From assembly GCA_009704535.1 (NCBI GenBank), contig WLEA01000003.1, positions 1-49,107 on the forward strand: a stretch of DNA of 49,107 nt, in the 5' to 3' direction. This DNA is from Actinomycetota bacterium. Lineage in GTDB: Bacteria; Actinomycetota; Actinomycetes; Actinomycetales; Microbacteriaceae. Positions 8,690 to 16,734 of this stretch are shown piece by piece. The notes beneath the pieces were generated by a model, which was not told the origin of the DNA, made no database searches, and saw only the letters and a list, made by a program, of their open reading frames with translations. Position 1 is the stretch's first letter, and every line of letters begins with the position of its first letter. The translations under genes and the position numbers were made by a program.

Positions 8690-8695
8690 TAGGCT
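8690..8695 (+). promoter_or_regulatory. Candidate leaderless -10 element for senX3
   Basis: TAGGCT lies six bases before the senX3 ATG, the same hexamer and spacing as at gpmA. The phased repeats at 8580-8631 end about 60 bases upstream of it. Confidence 0.5.
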
Positions 8696-8701
8696 TGGGG
8701 T

Positions 8702-9973
8702 ATGGAGCCTTTCTGGTCGCCCGCCTGGATGCTGCTTCTTGGCATGGCGCTGGGGGTCGGTATCGCTGCGCTTGTCTGGGCGGGCGCCGGGTGGCATCGG
8801 CGTGCGGAGCAAGTTCTTGAGCCCCCTGTTCCTGACGGCGTGGATACCGCCCTCGAGGTCATTGGTGCCACGGGCGTGGTGCTGGACGCTGACAATCGAG
8901 TGTTGAGGGCCTCGAAGTCTGCTGTGGCGCTCGGGATCGTGGATAACCGAGACATCGTCTACCAACCCATTCTCGACCTGGTGAAACAGGCCCGCCGCGA
9001 AGGGGTGCCCGCAGCGCGGGAGTTTGAACTTGCCGGAACTGGGCGCGACGCTCCGCCAGTCCACCTGCTCGTCAGGGTCGCCCCGTTGGGCCTGCGGCTT
9101 ATGTTGGTGGTTGCCGATGACCGGTCTGAGATGTATCGGCTCGACGCTGTTCGCCGCGATTTTGTGGCCAATATCTCCCATGAGTTGAAAACCCCAATTG
9201 GTGCAGTGTCTCTGTTGGCTGAGGCGCTTCACTATTCAGCGGATGACCCTGAACAGGTTCGCGCGTTTGCCGAGACACTCGAGCGCGAAGGTCACCGACT
9301 TGCCGAGATGACCAATGACATCATTGAGCTCACAAGACTTCAATCGGTGGGAACCATTCAAGACCCCGATATTGTGTCCATTGACTCGGTGGTAGAGCAG
9401 GCGATTGCCTCCAACTCCGTCTTGTCCAAGAAGTCAGGAATCACCGTCGCGGTGTCCGCGAGCACAGGCGCTTACGTTCTGGGCGACGCCACGTCACTGG
9501 TGACAGCGCTGCATAATCTTGTGCGTAATGCGATTACCTATTCGCGAGGGCCCTCGCGCGTCGGGGTCGGGGCTGTGGTCAAGAGTGGAATCGTGGAAAT
9601 CTCCGTGACTGACCAAGGCCAAGGAATTGCGAACAATGACCTCGAGAGAATTTTTGAGCGCTTCTATCGAAGCGATCCAGCCAGGTCCCGAGAGACCGGC
9701 GGGACTGGTCTTGGCCTCGCGATCGTGAAGCACGTGGTGAACAACCACCAGGGAGACGTTCGAGTCTGGTCGCAGCTGGGCAAAGGATCCACCTTCACTA
9801 TTCGACTGCGCGAGGCCCCCGCCGACGTCGTGACACGCCACCTCAGCCAGACTGGGCCGATGGCTGAACTCAAGCCCAAGAAACTTCCTCGACCGGCCGA
9901 GTACCTCGCAACGGATGAGATACCGATGCTTCGCGTGGATGACGATGAGACATCACTGAGAGGCAGCGCATGA
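8702..9973 (+). CDS. senX3: Phosphate-sensing histidine kinase SenX3
   Basis: SenX3 phosphorylates RegX3 when phosphate is scarce. The 423-residue protein has one clear membrane helix (about 9-30), a PAS-like domain (about 45-145), the dimerisation and phosphoacceptor motif ISHELKTP with H160, and an ATPase domain with the N box 'LHNLVRNAITYS', 'VTDQGQGI', 'IFERFYRSD' and 'GGTGLGLAIVKHV'. Mycobacterial SenX3 is similar in size and also has a PAS-like region. The C-terminal 50 residues are an acidic, charged tail without a known domain. It overlaps regX3 by four bases (ATGA) and is divergent from phoU, which is expected to act on it. Confidence 0.93.
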   Translation: MEPFWSPAWMLLLGMALGVGIAALVWAGAGWHRRAEQVLEPPVPDGVDTALEVIGATGVVLDADNRVLRASKSAVALGIVDNRDIVYQPILDLVKQARREGVPAAREFELAGTGRDAPPVHLLVRVAPLGLRLMLVVADDRSEMYRLDAVRRDFVANISHELKTPIGAVSLLAEALHYSADDPEQVRAFAETLEREGHRLAEMTNDIIELTRLQSVGTIQDPDIVSIDSVVEQAIASNSVLSKKSGITVAVSASTGAYVLGDATSLVTALHNLVRNAITYSRGPSRVGVGAVVKSGIVEISVTDQGQGIANNDLERIFERFYRSDPARSRETGGTGLGLAIVKHVVNNHQGDVRVWSQLGKGSTFTIRLREAPADVVTRHLSQTGPMAELKPKKLPRPAEYLATDEIPMLRVDDDETSLRGSA

Positions 9974-10650
9974 CGAAGATCCTGCTAGTCGAAGACGAGA
10001 AATCACTCAGTGAGCCACTGTCCTATCTGTTGCGGCGAGAGGGTTATGAGGTCCAGGTCGTGGATAACGGTCTGGCGGCGGTGAGTGCGGTCGAGGCAAC
10101 TCCGCCTGATCTGATGCTTCTCGATTTGATGTTGCCGGGTTTGCCAGGCACCGAGGTCTGTCGCGAAGTGCGGCAGCGCTCATCGCTGCCGATCATTATG
10201 TTGACCGCCAAAGATTCCGAAGTGGACATTGTGGTGGGCTTGGAGCTCGGGGCTGATGATTACGTCACTAAGCCCTATTCCTCAAGGGAATTGTTGGCAA
10301 GGATTAGGGCTGTGCTTCGACGCAGGGCCGAAGACCCGCATGCCTCGCAGAGCATCTTGGAATACCACGGCATCGTGTTGGATAGCGATCGGCACCAGTT
10401 GGTGGTGCGGGGCACTCCCGTATCGCTGCCGCTCAAAGAGTTCGAGCTTCTTGAGCTCTTGATGCTAAACGCCGGCCGTGTTCTCACGAGAGGCCAGATT
10501 ATTGACCGTGTCTGGGGATCGGATTACTTCGGAGACACCAAGACGCTCGATGTTCACATCAAGCGTCTGCGATCGAAGATTGAGGACAATCCGTCTGAAC
10601 CGACGATAATCCTCACGGTTCGAGGGCTTGGATACAGGTTCGAAGCCTAG
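9970..10650 (+). CDS. regX3: Phosphate response regulator RegX3
   Basis: This 226-residue OmpR/PhoB-type regulator has an intact receiver domain: acidic pair E8-D9, phosphoacceptor D52 in LMLLDLMLPG, T79 in IMLTAKD and K101 in YVTKPY. The winged-helix domain (about 130-226) has 'LPLKEFELLELLMLNAGRVLTRGQIIDRVWG' in shorter recognisable parts, and 'RGLGYRFEA' at the end. It should activate phosphate uptake and scavenging genes after SenX3 signalling. It is translationally coupled to senX3. The stop shares CTAG with a convergent lipoprotein gene. An operator-like array lies upstream of senX3. Confidence 0.94.
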   Translation: MTKILLVEDEKSLSEPLSYLLRREGYEVQVVDNGLAAVSAVEATPPDLMLLDLMLPGLPGTEVCREVRQRSSLPIIMLTAKDSEVDIVVGLELGADDYVTKPYSSRELLARIRAVLRRRAEDPHASQSILEYHGIVLDSDRHQLVVRGTPVSLPLKEFELLELLMLNAGRVLTRGQIIDRVWGSDYFGDTKTLDVHIKRLRSKIEDNPSEPTIILTVRGLGYRFEA

Positions 10651-11117
10651 GGAACGAGGAGTTCGTACTCGGGCAGAGTGCCATCGAGGACGGGGACATA
10701 CACGAGCTCGCCGGGGACGCTACCGTACTCGAAGTAGACGGGGAACAAGCCTCCAACTAACAGGTCGCGCCCCGACATCACGATGCCAGCGCTCGGATCG
10801 TCGCCGATACGGGTGCGCTCGGGCACGGCCGAAAGTTTGAGAGGCTCGGTAACTCGAGTGGAACCGCTGTCGAATTGAACATTCAGGGTGATGTCTTCGC
10901 CGCTGGTGTTCACGACTGTCATCACCAGGTTGGCTTCGCCAGCATCGTTGCTGATTAGCAGGATGTTGCGCAGTGCTACATCACCAAGGTCGGCACCGAC
11001 ACCGTCAGAAGGGTTGTATTCCTTCATCGTCGCAATATCAGCTGACAGCGTGCACCCCGTGGTTCCGGTGAAGATGGCAACTACTACAACAAGTGGAGCA
11101 AAGAAACGGCGTCGCAC
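10647..11117 (-). CDS. Putative lipoprotein, unknown function
   Basis: A 156-residue exported protein. The N-terminus is VRRRFFAPLVVVVAIF followed by GTTGC, so a basic region, a hydrophobic core and a lipobox-like end with the cysteine at residue 22 (the -3 residue is Thr, a weak lipobox). The rest is mostly beta strands with a 'LVMTVVNTSGEDITLNVQF' segment that suggests an immunoglobulin-like sandwich. I chose the GTG at 11117 because GGAAGG lies nearby and the longer frame upstream, to 11552, is antisense to carD. Similar lipoproteins sit between regX3 and carD in relatives, as I recall. Function unknown. Confidence 0.72.
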   Translation of the reverse strand: MRRRFFAPLVVVVAIFTGTTGCTLSADIATMKEYNPSDGVGADLGDVALRNILLISNDAGEANLVMTVVNTSGEDITLNVQFDSGSTRVTEPLKLSAVPERTRIGDDPSAGIVMSGRDLLVGGLFPVYFEYGSVPGELVYVPVLDGTLPEYELLVP

Positions 11118-11270
11118 GACACATCCTTCCGATGGCTGGTGAGGCTTACCGCCTTCAGTGTCCACTGCGATGGTGAACAACTCCAGCCTACTGGAATGGG
11201 GGCCTGGGCCCGCGCCACCGGGCCCTTTCAGCCGGCAAGACCGGGGGTTAGCGTGGGTAGCTCGCTGTGC

Positions 11271-11276
11271 TAAAAT
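11271..11276 (+). promoter_or_regulatory. Candidate -10 element for carD
   Basis: TAAAAT precedes carD by about 25 bases, giving a leader of some 18-20 bases that includes GGAAAGG and GGTTGGC-like ribosome binding material. A clear -35 is not visible. Confidence 0.4.
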
Positions 11277-11301
11277 GGAAAGTTGGGAAAGGTTGGCAAG
11301 C

Positions 11302-11784
11302 ATGCTGTTTGAAGTTGGCGAAACAGTCGTATATCCCCACCACGGAGCGGCTACCATCACCGAAGTTAAGACTCGCACGATTCGGGGCGAGAAAAAGATG
11401 TATCTCAAGCTCAATGTGAAGCAGGGGGATCTCACTATCGAGGTTCCCGCTGAGAACGTTGACCTCGTCGGCGTCCGTGACGTTATCGGCAAAGAGGGCC
11501 TCGACAAGGTGTTTGAAGTGTTGCGTGCCCCCTTCACAGAAGAGCCCACCAACTGGTCCAGGCGTTACAAGGCAAACCTTGAGAAGCTCGCGTCCGGCGA
11601 TGTCATCAAAGTGTCCGAGGTTGTCCGTGACCTGTGGCGTCGCGATCAAGATCGCGGGTTGAGTGCGGGCGAGAAGAGAATGCTTGCCAAGGCACGTCAG
11701 ATTTTGATTTCTGAGCTGGCACTGGCCGAAAAAACGGATGAAGAGAAGGCTTCGACGGTTCTCGACGAAGTTCTCGCCTCCTAG
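11302..11784 (+). CDS. carD: CarD-family RNA polymerase-binding regulator
   Basis: CarD binds the RNA polymerase beta subunit and stabilises open promoter complexes, especially at ribosomal RNA and other housekeeping promoters. The 160-residue protein starts [19 protein letters not shown], the start of the RNA polymerase interaction domain, and has the conserved '[20 protein letters not shown]' helical DNA-binding region with its tryptophan. The frame is open upstream to 11158 but the ATG at 11302 matches the family start and follows a TAAAAT promoter element. It is followed 23 bases later by ispDF. Gene order carD, ispD, ispF, cysS, rlmB is as in mycobacteria. Confidence 0.95.
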   Translation: MLFEVGETVVYPHHGAATITEVKTRTIRGEKKMYLKLNVKQGDLTIEVPAENVDLVGVRDVIGKEGLDKVFEVLRAPFTEEPTNWSRRYKANLEKLASGDVIKVSEVVRDLWRRDQDRGLSAGEKRMLAKARQILISELALAEKTDEEKASTVLDEVLAS

Positions 11785-11807
11785 GTAGAATTCCCAGGCC
11801 ACGACCA

Positions 11808-12947
11808 GTGACCACTGTAGTAGTCATTGTCGCGGCCGGTAGCGGCACAAGACTTGGCTCCAACCAGCCGAAAGCCTTTGTGGCACTTGCCGGTGCGACC
11901 CTGCTCGAGCAGTGCGTGAGAGGTGTTCGGTCCTGGTCTAGACCCTTTTCGTTGGTGGTCGTTGTCCCTCCGGGTTGGGAAACGCCAGCCCGTCAATTGT
12001 TAGCTGTCTACGGTGATGTCACAGTCGTTACTGGCGGTGAAACCCGCACCGATAGTGTTCGAGCGGGCCTTGGTGCATTGCCGGGTGGGACGACGGCCGT
12101 CCTCATTCACGACGCGGCACGCGCACTGACCCCCGTCGCCGTGTTTGATCGAGTACTGGATGCGCTGAAGAGCGGAGCAGAGGGTGTCGTCCCGCAGATT
12201 GCGGTGGTGGATACCCTCATCAGTGTTGACAGGTCATCCATGGCCACGGGTGATGCAATGGACCGTTCCGCGCTTGGCGCCGTCCAGACGCCTCAGGGTT
12301 TTCACGCTGCGTCACTGATTGCCGCCTACGAGGCCATCGAGGGTGATTTCACCGACGATGCAGCAGTTCTTCGGGCAGCAGGCCATGAAGTGGTCGCTGT
12401 TGATGGTGACGCCATGAGTTTCAAAATCACCTACCCGGCTGATCTTCAGCGGGCGGTATCCGTGCTGGGCGGGACTGGGGGCCACCGGGTCGGGACCGCG
12501 GTGGATGTTCACCAGTTCGACCCAGGTGTTCCGCTCACGCTAGCCGGCCTGGCCTGGCCTGGCGAAGACGGACTGGCCGGTCACAGCGATGGTGACGTCG
12601 TCATTCACGCCATCGTTGATGCACTTCTGCAAGCTGCCGGCATGGGCGATCTTGGCACCCACTTTGGAGCCAATCGCCCAGAGTTCGAGGGCGCGAATAG
12701 TCGTGTGTTCCTTGCGCACGCGCTGAATCTGATCAGAGATGCGGGCTATGCGGTGAGTTCTGTGGGGGTGCAGGTTATTGCTCAGAAGCCAAAGATTGGC
12801 CCACGCCGCCTCGAAGCTGAGACTGTTTTGACTGAACTCGTTGGGTGCCCGGTAGCGCTCAGTGCTACCACCAGTGACGGGCTTGGTTTCACCGGTCGCG
12901 GCGAAGGCGCTGCCGCCCTGGCAACAGCGGTATTGGTCGTTATTTAG
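11808..12947 (+). CDS. ispDF: Bifunctional IspD/IspF isoprenoid enzyme
   Basis: This fused enzyme carries out two non-consecutive steps of the methylerythritol phosphate pathway: CDP-methylerythritol formation (IspD) and cyclodiphosphate formation (IspF). IspD covers about residues 1-220 with AAGSGTRLGSNQPKAF for nucleotide binding and 'ETRTDSVRAGL'. IspF starts near residue 224 with 'RVGTAVDVHQF' (metal-binding Asp and His), 'GHSDGDVVIHAIVDALLQA' and 'TTSDGLGFTGRGEG'. The linker is only a few residues. The start is GTG. In mycobacteria the two are separate adjacent genes; the fusion is known from other bacteria. It follows carD closely and is probably read from the carD promoter. Confidence 0.95.
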   Translation: MTTVVVIVAAGSGTRLGSNQPKAFVALAGATLLEQCVRGVRSWSRPFSLVVVVPPGWETPARQLLAVYGDVTVVTGGETRTDSVRAGLGALPGGTTAVLIHDAARALTPVAVFDRVLDALKSGAEGVVPQIAVVDTLISVDRSSMATGDAMDRSALGAVQTPQGFHAASLIAAYEAIEGDFTDDAAVLRAAGHEVVAVDGDAMSFKITYPADLQRAVSVLGGTGGHRVGTAVDVHQFDPGVPLTLAGLAWPGEDGLAGHSDGDVVIHAIVDALLQAAGMGDLGTHFGANRPEFEGANSRVFLAHALNLIRDAGYAVSSVGVQVIAQKPKIGPRRLEAETVLTELVGCPVALSATTSDGLGFTGRGEGAAALATAVLVVI

Positions 12948-12996
12948 GCTCAATCCATCCTCGGCCGGCCGACCGAGATAGTGAGCACTCTCTCGC

Positions 12997-13002
12997 TACC
13001 AT
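12997..13002 (+). promoter_or_regulatory. Candidate leaderless -10 element for cysS
   Basis: TACCAT lies six bases before the GTG at 13009. It explains why a GTG is used although an out-of-frame ATG overlaps the hexamer at 13001. Confidence 0.5.
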
Positions 13003-13008
13003 GAAGCG

Positions 13009-14406
13009 GTGGCCATCAGACTCTATGACTCGAAACGCCAGGAGGTGGTGGACTTTGTTCCCCTCCTGCCCCGTCACGTGTCGATCTATGTGTGTGGTCC
13101 GACGGTTCAGTCCGCCCCCCACGTCGGTCACCTGAGAAGCGCGCTCGTTTATGACCTCTGGTCGCGTTGGTTCAGCTATCGGGGCTTTGAGGTGACTCTG
13201 GTGCGTAACGTCACGGACATAGACGACAAAATCTTGGAAAAATCCGGTGAAACAGGCGAAGCATGGTGGGCGCTTGCCGCGAGAGTAGAACAAGAGTTTC
13301 AGGAAACCGCCAGCTCCCTGCGCATTCTCCCGCCCACCCGTGAGCCACGGGCAACCGGAGACATCCCCGCCATGATCCAGCTGATTAGTCAGCTTCTTGC
13401 GACCGGTCACGCTTATGCCTCCGAAGAGGGCTCCGGAGATGTCTATTTCGACGTCAGCCGCTGGGCCCGCTACGGGGAGCTCACCCGCCAAAGCATCGAC
13501 AGTCTTCGGCAGGGCGAGGACGCCTCAGGCGCCAAGCGCAACCCAGAAGACTTTGCTCTTTGGAAGGGTCACAAGGCTGGTGAGCCAGCCACCGCTTCGT
13601 GGTCGGCGCCGTGGGGCGCTGGGCGGCCAGGCTGGCACATCGAGTGCTCAGCGATGGCAATGCGCTACCTCGGTGGAGAATTTGACATTCACGGTGGTGG
13701 CGTTGATTTGCGCTTCCCGCACCACGAAAACGAACTAGCCCAGTCCGCTGCCGCTGGACATGGATACGCCAGACACTGGTTACACAACGCCCTGGTCGTG
13801 GTGGGCGGGCAGAAAATGTCGAAGTCGCTTGATAACAGTGTCTACGCGAGGGATCTCCTGGATAGGGCGCCAGCAATCGTCGTCCGCTACGCGCTTGCCT
13901 CTGCGCACTATCGATCTGAGCTCGATCTTCACGAGGGTTTCCTGGATGAAGCGACCGCTGCTTTTTCGCGGATTGACGGTTTCTTGTCTAGAGCTCGCCA
14001 GGAAGGCTTCGATGTTGAGGGGACTGTGGTCCCCTCGGCTTTCGCCTTGGCGATGGACGAAGACCTCTCAGTGCCGGCGGCGCTCGCCGTTGTTCACGAG
14101 ACGGTGAGGGCTGGAAACAACGCTCTGGACTCGGGGGATCGTCCACTGGCCGCGTCCTCGGCAATCGAAGTCCGTGCAATGGTGAGAGTCTTAGGCATTG
14201 ACCCGCTTGATCCCGAGTGGGCACGAGCATCATCGAGAGGCGATGGGGCATTGGCATCCTTAGTGGAATCGGTCATCGAATTGCGGTGGCACGCAAAAGC
14301 GGAGAAGAACTTCGAGCTCTCCGATGCCTTGCGCGATGTTTTGGACCGCGCGGGCATTGATGTGAACGATGGCGCTGCTGGAAGCACCTGGAGTATTCGT
14401 GGCTAA
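13009..14406 (+). CDS. cysS: Cysteinyl-tRNA synthetase
   Basis: CysS charges tRNA-Cys. The 465-residue class I synthetase has the zinc-ligand cysteine in YVCGPTVQ (C29), the HIGH signature as HVGH (38-41), 'RNVTDIDDKI', the zinc region 'GWHIECSAMAMRYLG' and 'IHGGGVDLRFPHHENE', and an intact KMSKS at residues 269-273. The C-terminal anticodon-binding region is complete. Length is normal. It starts with GTG behind a TACCAT hexamer and overlaps the rlmB start by eight bases. No second cysS-like gene (such as mycothiol ligase mshC) is in this window, and the position beside ispDF and rlmB fits the true synthetase. Confidence 0.97.
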   Translation: MAIRLYDSKRQEVVDFVPLLPRHVSIYVCGPTVQSAPHVGHLRSALVYDLWSRWFSYRGFEVTLVRNVTDIDDKILEKSGETGEAWWALAARVEQEFQETASSLRILPPTREPRATGDIPAMIQLISQLLATGHAYASEEGSGDVYFDVSRWARYGELTRQSIDSLRQGEDASGAKRNPEDFALWKGHKAGEPATASWSAPWGAGRPGWHIECSAMAMRYLGGEFDIHGGGVDLRFPHHENELAQSAAAGHGYARHWLHNALVVVGGQKMSKSLDNSVYARDLLDRAPAIVVRYALASAHYRSELDLHEGFLDEATAAFSRIDGFLSRARQEGFDVEGTVVPSAFALAMDEDLSVPAALAVVHETVRAGNNALDSGDRPLAASSAIEVRAMVRVLGIDPLDPEWARASSRGDGALASLVESVIELRWHAKAEKNFELSDALRDVLDRAGIDVNDGAAGSTWSIRG

Positions 14407-15397
14407 GAAAGGTCACCCAGCAGCCCGCAAAACCAAGAAGACCCCGACCGTGGGAACAGGTGGCCATGGTCGCCAAGCGTTAGAAGGTAAAGGCCCCACA
14501 CCAAAAGCCGAAGACAGATCGTGGCACCCCGCTGGCAAGCGCAAGGCCGCCAAAGAGCGCTTAGCGAGCGCTCAGGCCCGACATGGAGCCTCATCGAGCC
14601 CAGCACCCGCCAGGCGGACTGTCCGACCACTGAGTGCCGACACCGAGTTGGTGACTGGTCGGAACTCAGTCCTTGAGGCTCTGCGCGCAAAGATTCCCGC
14701 GGTTAGCCTGCATGTTGCGACCAAGATCGACATGGACGATCGAGTTCGTGAAACCTTGGCGCTGGCCAACAAGCGTGGCTTGCCTCTCCTGGAGATTCCG
14801 AGGCCCGAGCTTGATCGGATGACCGGTCCCGATACCGTGCACCAGGGCATTGCCCTGAGCGTGCCGCCCTACAACTACGTGCATCCGATGGAACTTGCCG
14901 ATAAGGCGGAGAAGCACACAGCAACGCCGATTTTTGTGGCCCTCGATGGGGTGACAGACCCTAGGAACCTCGGTGCGATTGTTCGCTCTGTTGCCGCCTT
15001 TGGGGGCAACGGTGTGATTCTTCCCAAGCGTCGATCCGTTGGTGTGAACGCAGCCGCGTGGAAAACCTCAGCCGGGGCCATTGCCCGCACCCCCGTGGCA
15101 ATGGCAGCGAACCTGACCCAAACGCTCAAGGCGTTTCAAGAGCGCGGATACATGGTGGTGGGCCTCGATGGAGGCGGCGATGTTCCCACTCCCGGCATGG
15201 ATTTTGGCACAGCACCCGTTGTCCTGGTTGTTGGCAGCGAGGGGAAGGGCCTCTCGAGGCTCATCACAGAGACCTGTGATGCCATCGTGACGATCCCGAT
15301 TAGCTCCAATGCTGAATCCTTGAACGCGGGAATCGCCGCGAGCGTTGTTCTTTACGAGATCACGAGAGGACGTTTTCTCGCCGGCAAGAGCCTCTAA
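14399..15397 (+). CDS. rlmB: TrmH-family rRNA 2'-O-methyltransferase (RlmB-like)
   Basis: A SPOUT-fold enzyme that methylates a guanosine ribose in 23S rRNA, judging from family and gene order. The 332-residue protein has a basic, Lys/Arg/Ser-rich leader of about 75 residues, a substrate-binding domain with 'GRNSVLEALRAKIPAV', and the knot domain with 'ALDGVTDPRNLGAIVRS', 'VLVVGSEGKGLSRLI' and 'IPISSNAESLNAGIAASV'. I chose the GTG at 14399, which follows GGAG and overlaps the cysS stop, over a start 30 bases upstream. The long basic leader is typical for actinobacterial members. Exact target base is inferred. Confidence 0.88.
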   Translation: MAKKGHPAARKTKKTPTVGTGGHGRQALEGKGPTPKAEDRSWHPAGKRKAAKERLASAQARHGASSSPAPARRTVRPLSADTELVTGRNSVLEALRAKIPAVSLHVATKIDMDDRVRETLALANKRGLPLLEIPRPELDRMTGPDTVHQGIALSVPPYNYVHPMELADKAEKHTATPIFVALDGVTDPRNLGAIVRSVAAFGGNGVILPKRRSVGVNAAAWKTSAGAIARTPVAMAANLTQTLKAFQERGYMVVGLDGGGDVPTPGMDFGTAPVVLVVGSEGKGLSRLITETCDAIVTIPISSNAESLNAGIAASVVLYEITRGRFLAGKSL

Positions 15398-16674
15398 ACC
15401 CGATCCCGCCAATTGAGCTCAATCGTGGGGTTTGGCATCGTGATGGCCTCTGTCGGCGGCCCTGTCACCATCGCTTCGTCTCTTCGGTGTTGCAGAACTT
15501 CATCGATGTAGGAGGCCACACTTTCCTCACGGGTGATGTCGCGGTCCTCCCTCTGAGACCTGGATGCACGGTGCTCCAACCACTGGTGGAAGATTTCCGC
15601 AGGTTCAAGTTTTACCCGGTATTCCTTCGGAATTGAGCGAATAACCGGGTCATAAACTTCGCTCAGCCATTCGTGGGCCACCATTTCTTCGTCGACGTCT
15701 TCTTGCGGGTAGTGGAAGGCCCGATAGGCGTCAAGATCGTTGAGGAGCCGCCTGGCTTGGTTCTCACCGGCATCAATGCCGGTGAGACGCAGCAGGCGCC
15801 TGGTGTGGTGTCCTGCGTCAACGACTTTTGGCTGAATTTGAAGCTTGGTCCCGGCGTCATTGCTCGAGATGGTGAGGTTCTCAATGTCGAACCCCAATTC
15901 GTTGAGGCGGTGCACGCGTTCTGAAATCCGCCAGCGCTCAGATTGGTCAAAGCTTTCCCAGCCGGTGAGTTCCGTCCACAACAGCCGATAGGAATCAATG
16001 ATCGACTGCGCGACTGCAACGGGATCGATGTCGTCGTCCAGGCGGCCGCCCGCCTGGAGGTCAAGAAGTTCGCCTGCCACATTGACCCTTGCAATCTCAA
16101 GGTCGTTTTCCCGCTGGCCATCGGAAAGACTCCCTGGCATTAACTCGCCTGTCTCAGCATCGACAAGGTAGGCGGCAAAAGCTCCTGCATCGCGCCGGAA
16201 AAGAGTGTTCGAGAGGGAAACATCTCCCCAAAAGAATCCGACGATGTGAAGGCGAACCAACAACACAGCCAGAGCGTCAGCAAGCCTTGTCGCGGTGTCA
16301 GGGCGGAGCGTTTGTGAATAGAGCGCTCTATAGGGCAGCGAGAAACGAAGGTGTCTGGTGACGAGTGCAGTCGGAAGGGACGCACCGTGGCGATCGGTTC
16401 GGCCAGAGACGATAGCGACGGGCTTTACACAGGGCACTGCGAGCTTGGCTAGTTTTTTCAGCATCTTGTATTCGCGCACCGCGAGTGCTTCGGTTGTTTC
16501 CTTGACCGCCACGATGTGAGCACCCATGTGAATGAAGCGCACAATGTGCCGGGAAATACCCTTGGGCAGTGCGGCGACTGTTTTGTCCGGCCATTGCTCA
16601 AGCGGCAATTCCCATGGCAGCTCGAGAAGCTCGGGGCCCGCCACAGACGCGGTGATCGAGAGTGACCCGCTCAT
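15394..16674 (-). CDS. DUF4032 protein with lipopolysaccharide-kinase-like domain
   Basis: The 426-residue protein has an N-terminal part (about 40-230) that resembles small-molecule or lipopolysaccharide kinases: a lysine in 'VAVKETTEALAVREYKML', then 'LHIVGFFWGDVSLSNTLF' where GD-x-S-x-x-N looks like a kinase catalytic loop, and 'AYLVDAETGELMPG' with a DAE in place of DFG. The C-terminal half (about 230-390) corresponds to DUF4032. The family is widespread in Actinobacteria and its substrate is unknown. It lies 60 bases downstream of the MsiK-type ATPase on the same strand, with a strong hairpin in between and no clear ribosome binding site before the ATG. The stop overlaps rlmB by four bases. 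Confidence 0.75.
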   Translation of the reverse strand: MSGSLSITASVAGPELLELPWELPLEQWPDKTVAALPKGISRHIVRFIHMGAHIVAVKETTEALAVREYKMLKKLAKLAVPCVKPVAIVSGRTDRHGASLPTALVTRHLRFSLPYRALYSQTLRPDTATRLADALAVLLVRLHIVGFFWGDVSLSNTLFRRDAGAFAAYLVDAETGELMPGSLSDGQRENDLEIARVNVAGELLDLQAGGRLDDDIDPVAVAQSIIDSYRLLWTELTGWESFDQSERWRISERVHRLNELGFDIENLTISSNDAGTKLQIQPKVVDAGHHTRRLLRLTGIDAGENQARRLLNDLDAYRAFHYPQEDVDEEMVAHEWLSEVYDPVIRSIPKEYRVKLEPAEIFHQWLEHRASRSQREDRDITREESVASYIDEVLQHRRDEAMVTGPPTEAITMPNPTIELNWRDRV

Positions 16675-16688
16675 TACTGCGCCGTTGC

Positions 16689-16729
16689 TGGGTGGCGTGG
16701 GGAGGGGGTTGCCCCCCTCACACCACCCA
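16689..16729 (-). terminator. Strong hairpin between the MsiK-type gene and the DUF4032 gene
   Basis: TGGGTGG at 16689-16695 pairs with CCACCCA at 16723-16729, a further GTG/CAC and AGGGGG/CCCCCT pairs extend it, giving about 16 base pairs with one mismatch and a two-base bulge. There is no T-run afterwards and the DUF4032 ATG is 15 bases past it. It may be a partial terminator, a 3' stabiliser of the upstream message, or a translation control element. Confidence 0.5.
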
Positions 16730-16734
16730 CAGTT

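Noticed and set aside
8551-8955. N-terminal extension of PhoU
   Set aside because: Low-complexity Ser/Thr/Arg sequence antisense to senX3; the PhoU start at 8550 has a good ribosome binding site.
11118-11552. N-terminal extension of the lipoprotein at 10647
   Set aside because: Antisense to carD and would bury the signal peptide.
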